Made by a program: the position numbers and the translations under genes. From NCBI GenBank assembly GCA_046756245.1, contig JBHHVZ010000059.1, forward strand, positions 1 to 17,024: a DNA stretch of 17,024 nt. Direction: 5' to 3'. A model generated the notes under the pieces. The model ran no database searches, was not told the DNA's origin, and saw nothing but the letters and a program-made list of their open reading frames with translations. Origin of the DNA: G021776435 sp046756245 (GTDB taxonomy: Bacteria; Pseudomonadota; Alphaproteobacteria; Caulobacterales; Parvularculaceae). Shown one piece after another: positions 14,857 through 17,024 of this stretch (position 1 is the stretch's first letter; each line of letters opens with the position of its first letter).

Positions 14857-16263
14857 ATGAAGGAAAGTAAACGCTATTTTTTCTGCGGAATCGGCGGCAG
14901 CGGCATGCTGCCGCTGGCGCTCATCCTGAAGGCGCGCGGCGCCGCGGTCGAGGGCTCGGACCGGGCGCTCGACCAGGGCCGGACGGGCGAGAAATTCGAC
15001 TTTCTTCGGGCCCACGGCATAGGGCTTTTTCCCCAGGACGGCAGCGGGATTACAAGCGCCGACCAGATTCTGGTGGCCTCCGCTGCAGTGGAAAAAACCG
15101 TTCCCGATGTGGCCGCAGCGGGCCGGCTTGGCGCGGCGTGCATGACGCGGGCCGAATTGCTGGCCGAATCGTTCAACGCCGCGCCCGCATCCATTGGCGT
15201 CGCCGGAACGAGCGGCAAGTCGACGACAACGGCGATGATCGGCTGGATTCTCCACCGCGCCGGGCTCTCTCCGACGGTAATGAACGGCGCGGTGATGAAG
15301 AATTTCGCCGACACGGATGCGCCTTTCGCGAGCGCCCTTGTCGGCGAGGAAAAAATCTTCGTCAGCGAAGTCGACGAAAGCGACGGCTCGATCGCGCTGT
15401 TCGAACCGACAATAGCGGTTCTCAATAATATTTCTCTCGACCACAAATCGCTTGAAGAGCTGCGCACGTTGTTTTCGGATTTCGTCGGAAAAGCCGAAAC
15501 CGCTGTCGTCAATCTCGACAACGAAGAAACGGCGACGATCGCACGCGCAGCGAAAAACGCCACGACCTACAGCCTCGTCAGCGACCGCGCCGATTTCAGC
15601 GCTGGCGACATCAAACCCGAACAGACGGGGATCTCTTTCACTGTCAAAGACCGCAAGGCGGGCGCAACTGCAAAGGTGAAACTCAACATGCCCGGCCGGC
15701 ACAATGTTTCGAATGCGCTTGCAGCCATCGTGGCGACGCGCGCTGCCGGGGTTTCGCTTGAAGACGCCGCCGAGGCGCTCGCTGGCTTCGCCGGCGTCAG
15801 GCGCCGCACGGAAATCATCGGCGAAGCCGCAGGCGTCACCGTGATCGACGACTTTGCGCACAATCCCGACAAGATCGCCGCGACGCTTTCGACGCTGCAC
15901 GAATTCCCCGGCCGGCTGCTCGTCCTGTTCCAGCCGCACGGCTTCGGCCCGCTGAAGCTGATGAAGGACGGCTTCATCGACGTCTTCGCCGGCCATCTTC
16001 ATAAAGACGACATGCTGGTGATGCCCGAGCCGGTTTATTTCGGCGGCACGGTCGAGCGCGCGGTCTTCAGCAAGGACATTGTCGACGCCGTCGCCGCGCG
16101 CGGGCGTAGAGCTTGCGCCTTCGTCGAACGCAACGCGTGCGGCGATTTCCTTATCGAACAGGCGCAGCCGGGCGACCGCATCGTCGTCATGGGCGCGCGC
16201 GACGACACGCTGTCGGAATTCGCCGCCGAACTCCTGACATCTCTCAAGAAAATGAATTCGTAA
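14857..16263 (+). CDS. MurC/Mpl-type Mur ligase, probable muropeptide-recycling ligase
   Basis: An ATP-dependent cytoplasmic ligase of the Mur family, 468 residues. Motifs in order: Rossmann-like GIGGSG at 11-16, P-loop GTSGKST at 117-123 (MurC has GTHGKT), EVDESDGS at 171-178, NNISLDHKS at 190-198, DDFAHNPDKI in the C-terminal domain, and FQPHGFGPLKL. The order matches MurC (adds L-Ala to UDP-MurNAc) and Mpl (adds the recycled L-Ala-D-Glu-mDap tripeptide). The divergent LD-carboxypeptidase neighbour favours an Mpl-like role, since that enzyme makes the tripeptide. An upstream in-frame ATG at 14638 would add 73 residues with no family similarity and would run through the antisense carboxypeptidase start, so 14857 is chosen. 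There is no clear ribosome site. MurC itself cannot be excluded. Confidence 0.85.
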   Translation: MKESKRYFFCGIGGSGMLPLALILKARGAAVEGSDRALDQGRTGEKFDFLRAHGIGLFPQDGSGITSADQILVASAAVEKTVPDVAAAGRLGAACMTRAELLAESFNAAPASIGVAGTSGKSTTTAMIGWILHRAGLSPTVMNGAVMKNFADTDAPFASALVGEEKIFVSEVDESDGSIALFEPTIAVLNNISLDHKSLEELRTLFSDFVGKAETAVVNLDNEETATIARAAKNATTYSLVSDRADFSAGDIKPEQTGISFTVKDRKAGATAKVKLNMPGRHNVSNALAAIVATRAAGVSLEDAAEALAGFAGVRRRTEIIGEAAGVTVIDDFAHNPDKIAATLSTLHEFPGRLLVLFQPHGFGPLKLMKDGFIDVFAGHLHKDDMLVMPEPVYFGGTVERAVFSKDIVDAVAARGRRACAFVERNACGDFLIEQAQPGDRIVVMGARDDTLSEFAAELLTSLKKMNS

Positions 16264-16277
16264 GAGCCATATTCCTT

Positions 16278-16481
16278 CTATTGTCGGTGAACGTTGCCCC
16301 TATCGCATAACTGCTGTGCGTTGCGTTCGTGCTCTCGACAAACTTTATCGACATAATCCCAGCACCCTCCGCCATCCAAACAATCATCCACTGACATAAA
16401 TCGGAAGGCTAGAAACATACACACGGCGATTGCAGCGACTGCGGAGATTAGGATTAGAGCCTTCTTCATAATAAAATGCAC
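16278..16481 (-). CDS. Small membrane-anchored protein with Cys-Gly-Gly-Cys-Trp-Asp motif, function unknown
   Basis: A 67-residue protein with an N-terminal hydrophobic helix (KKALILISAVAAIAVCMFLAF), a single-pass anchor or uncleaved signal, and a short hydrophilic tail. The tail has CLDGGGCWDY then VC and C, four Cys in about 25 residues. The pattern C-L-D-x-G-G-x-W-[DN]-Y-x(4)-C occurs in many small uncharacterised bacterial exported proteins, which supports a real gene. A GTG at 16481 has AAAGGA eight bases upstream and is the preferred start; ATG at 16469 is the alternative. Its DNA is clearly more AT-rich than its neighbours, suggesting weak selection or later arrival. It converges with the Mur ligase with a 14-base gap. 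No function can be assigned. Confidence 0.65.
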   Translation of the reverse strand: MHFIMKKALILISAVAAIAVCMFLAFRFMSVDDCLDGGGCWDYVDKVCREHERNAQQLCDRGNVHRQ

Positions 16482-16524
16482 CGCAGTTTTCCTTTATTTG
16501 TCAATTGATTTTGCCTTTGCGCGC

Positions 16525-16553
16525 TTGCTCCGCACGCCGCCCCGCGCTAGCGT
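16525..16553 (+). promoter_or_regulatory. Candidate sigma-70-type promoter for the B12 riboswitch transcript
   Basis: TTGCTC (16525-16530) and TAGCGT (16548-16553) are separated by exactly 17 bases. They put a start site near 16560, one base before the 5' strand of the riboswitch P1 helix. Each box matches consensus at only three of six positions; the spacing and position are the main support. Confidence 0.4.
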
Positions 16554-16560
16554 CTCCGCC

Positions 16561-16761
16561 GACGGTGCTCCCTTAACCGGGAGAGAATAGGGAACGCGGT
16601 GCAAATCCGCGGCTGTGCCCGCAACTGTAAGCGGCGAGCGCCCTTCGCACAAAGCCGCCGGGGATGGGACCCCGGGAAGGCGCGGAGGATGCGACGACCC
16701 GCAAAGCCAGGAGACCTGCCGTCACGTCGTTCCTTTCGCGGCCGGGATCAGCCGGCGAAAG
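16561..16761 (+). ncRNA. Cobalamin (B12) riboswitch aptamer with downstream L13-type hairpin
   Basis: This RNA binds adenosylcobalamin or a related cobalamin and controls the gene downstream. P1 forms from GACGG (16561-16565) and CCGTC (16719-16723). The conserved core GGTGCAAATCC...GGCTGTGCCCGCAACTGTAA lies at 16599-16630, and the B12 box AGCCAGGAGACCTGCC at 16705-16720. All are close to consensus. After P1, a hairpin (16733-16742 with 16751-16761) presents a CGGGATCA loop. Its CGGG can pair with CCCG at 16618-16621, as expected for the L5-L13 kissing contact of this class. Aptamer identity is firm; the kissing pair is inference. B12 riboswitches usually repress transporter (btuB-like) or B12-synthesis genes. 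Confidence 0.95.
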
Positions 16762-16824
16762 CGGACAGGCTGACGTTCGGCCCGCTGTCCGTTGCAACGA
16801 CACCCTCGTGTTCAAGCAACGGAG
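16762..16824 (+). promoter_or_regulatory. Riboswitch expression platform: competing stems over a Shine-Dalgarno site
   Basis: Two perfect stems share bases. Stem A is CGGACAG (16762-16768) with CTGTCCG (16785-16791). Stem B is TCCGTTGC (16788-16795) with GCAACGGA (16816-16823). Stem B covers most of the GGAG (16821-16824) that stands eight bases before the ATG at 16833. They cannot form together because 16788-16791 is in both. This is the expected form of a translational off-switch: stem B hides the ribosome site when B12 is bound, and stem A frees it. No T run follows, so transcription termination is less likely. The stems are seen; the switching model is inference. Confidence 0.6.
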
Positions 16825-16832
16825 ACGGCCCG

Positions 16833-17024
16833 ATGAAACGCTTTCCTTTTATCTTCCCGAAGTTTGTTGAGAGTCAGGTTTTTCACTGTCATTCCGGGAC
16901 GGCCTTCAGGCCGGACCCATTTCACCCCCATCGACCCGCGTCTTTCGGCGCGGGCCACTTCCCCCGCTTGCGGGGGAAGAACAACCGTGCAGCAAACGCA
17001 GACTATTCCTCCCCCGTTTACGGG
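16833..17024 (+). CDS. Doubtful reading frame downstream of the riboswitch, open at the right edge
   Basis: An ATG at 16833 has GGAG at 16821-16824, which the riboswitch platform can hide, and stays open for 64 codons to the window end. The first ~12 residues (MKRFPFIFPKFV) could be a real start. From about 16885, however, the translated sequence comes from a run of short palindromes typical of intergenic DNA and gives no recognisable domain or signal peptide. It may be the stub of a B12-regulated gene whose body was lost, a short leader peptide, or chance. I do not recognise a product. Confidence 0.25.
   Translation, partial: MKRFPFIFPKFVESQVFHCHSGTAFRPDPFHPHRPASFGAGHFPRLRGKNNRAANADYSSPVYG
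16899..17024. repeat. Cluster of short perfect hairpins, probably intergenic palindromic repeats
   Basis: In 126 bases there are at least three perfect stems: CGGCC-TTCA-GGCCG (16900-16913); CCCGCG (16935-16940) with CGCGGG (16949-16954); and CTTCCCCCGC-TT-GCGGGGGAAG (16958-16979). A fourth, CCCCCGTTTACGGG, is cut by the edge. Such mixtures of GC-rich palindromes are usual in alphaproteobacterial intergenic regions and argue against protein coding here. Confidence 0.6.

Noticed and set aside
14824..16002. 392-codon open frame on the minus strand inside the Mur ligase gene
   Set aside because: It is antisense to a gene with clear Mur ligase motifs, and its composition is typical of a reverse-frame artefact. 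No recognisable domain.
16899..17024. Hairpin series at the right edge considered as a CRISPR array or attachment site
   Set aside because: The stems differ from each other and there is no constant repeat-spacer period, so it is not CRISPR. No integrase or tRNA is nearby to support an attachment site.

Overview
The window looks like a stretch of chromosome from a GC-rich alphaproteobacterium. The mutS-glnD-murJ gene order is common in that class, and the OmpA-type porin, the divergent LD-carboxypeptidase/Mur-ligase pair and the base composition fit. A marine Hyphomonadaceae/Parvularculaceae-like host is a guess from gene flavour, not something I can prove here. There is no prophage, integron, CRISPR array or defence island. 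Most of the window is housekeeping, with a cell-envelope bias.

Layout. Positions 1-7095 hold a leftward run of mutS, glnD and murJ; murJ runs off the left edge. Positions 7096-7389 form a divergent intergenic region with a striking long inverted repeat (7288-7378) just before a rightward YgjP/SprT-like metalloprotein gene (7390-8163). This gene converges on a leftward bifunctional class A penicillin-binding protein (8187-10148). Divergent from the PBP is a TetR-type regulator (10293-10919). It converges on a leftward OmpA-family porin (11045-12205), which has a clear rho-independent terminator. A rightward secreted M28 metallopeptidase with a C-terminal fibronectin-like domain (12474-13826) converges on a leftward S66 LD-carboxypeptidase (13842-14690). 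A MurC/Mpl-type Mur ligase (14857-16263) is divergent from the carboxypeptidase. A small leftward gene for a Cys-containing membrane-anchored protein (16278-16481) follows. The right end holds a full cobalamin riboswitch (16561-16723 plus downstream stems), a doubtful short reading frame (from 16833), and a cluster of short hairpins running to the edge.

How the genes fit together. MurJ flips lipid II, the PBP polymerises and crosslinks it, LD-carboxypeptidase trims recycled muropeptides, and an Mpl-like ligase would return the peptide to the UDP-MurNAc pool. OmpA ties the outer membrane to peptidoglycan. MutS (mismatch repair) and GlnD (nitrogen signalling) are unrelated passengers in the conserved operon.

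The most interesting signals are: (1) a GlnD whose uridylyltransferase motif is intact but whose HD (uridylyl-removing) site has lost nearly all its metal ligands; (2) the ~30-bp-arm inverted repeat at 7288-7378; (3) a B12 riboswitch with two mutually exclusive stems, one covering a Shine-Dalgarno sequence, that leads into what looks like non-coding hairpin sequence rather than a recognisable gene; (4) an M28 peptidase with Asp in place of the usual first metal-ligand His. I saw no clearly new multi-gene system.
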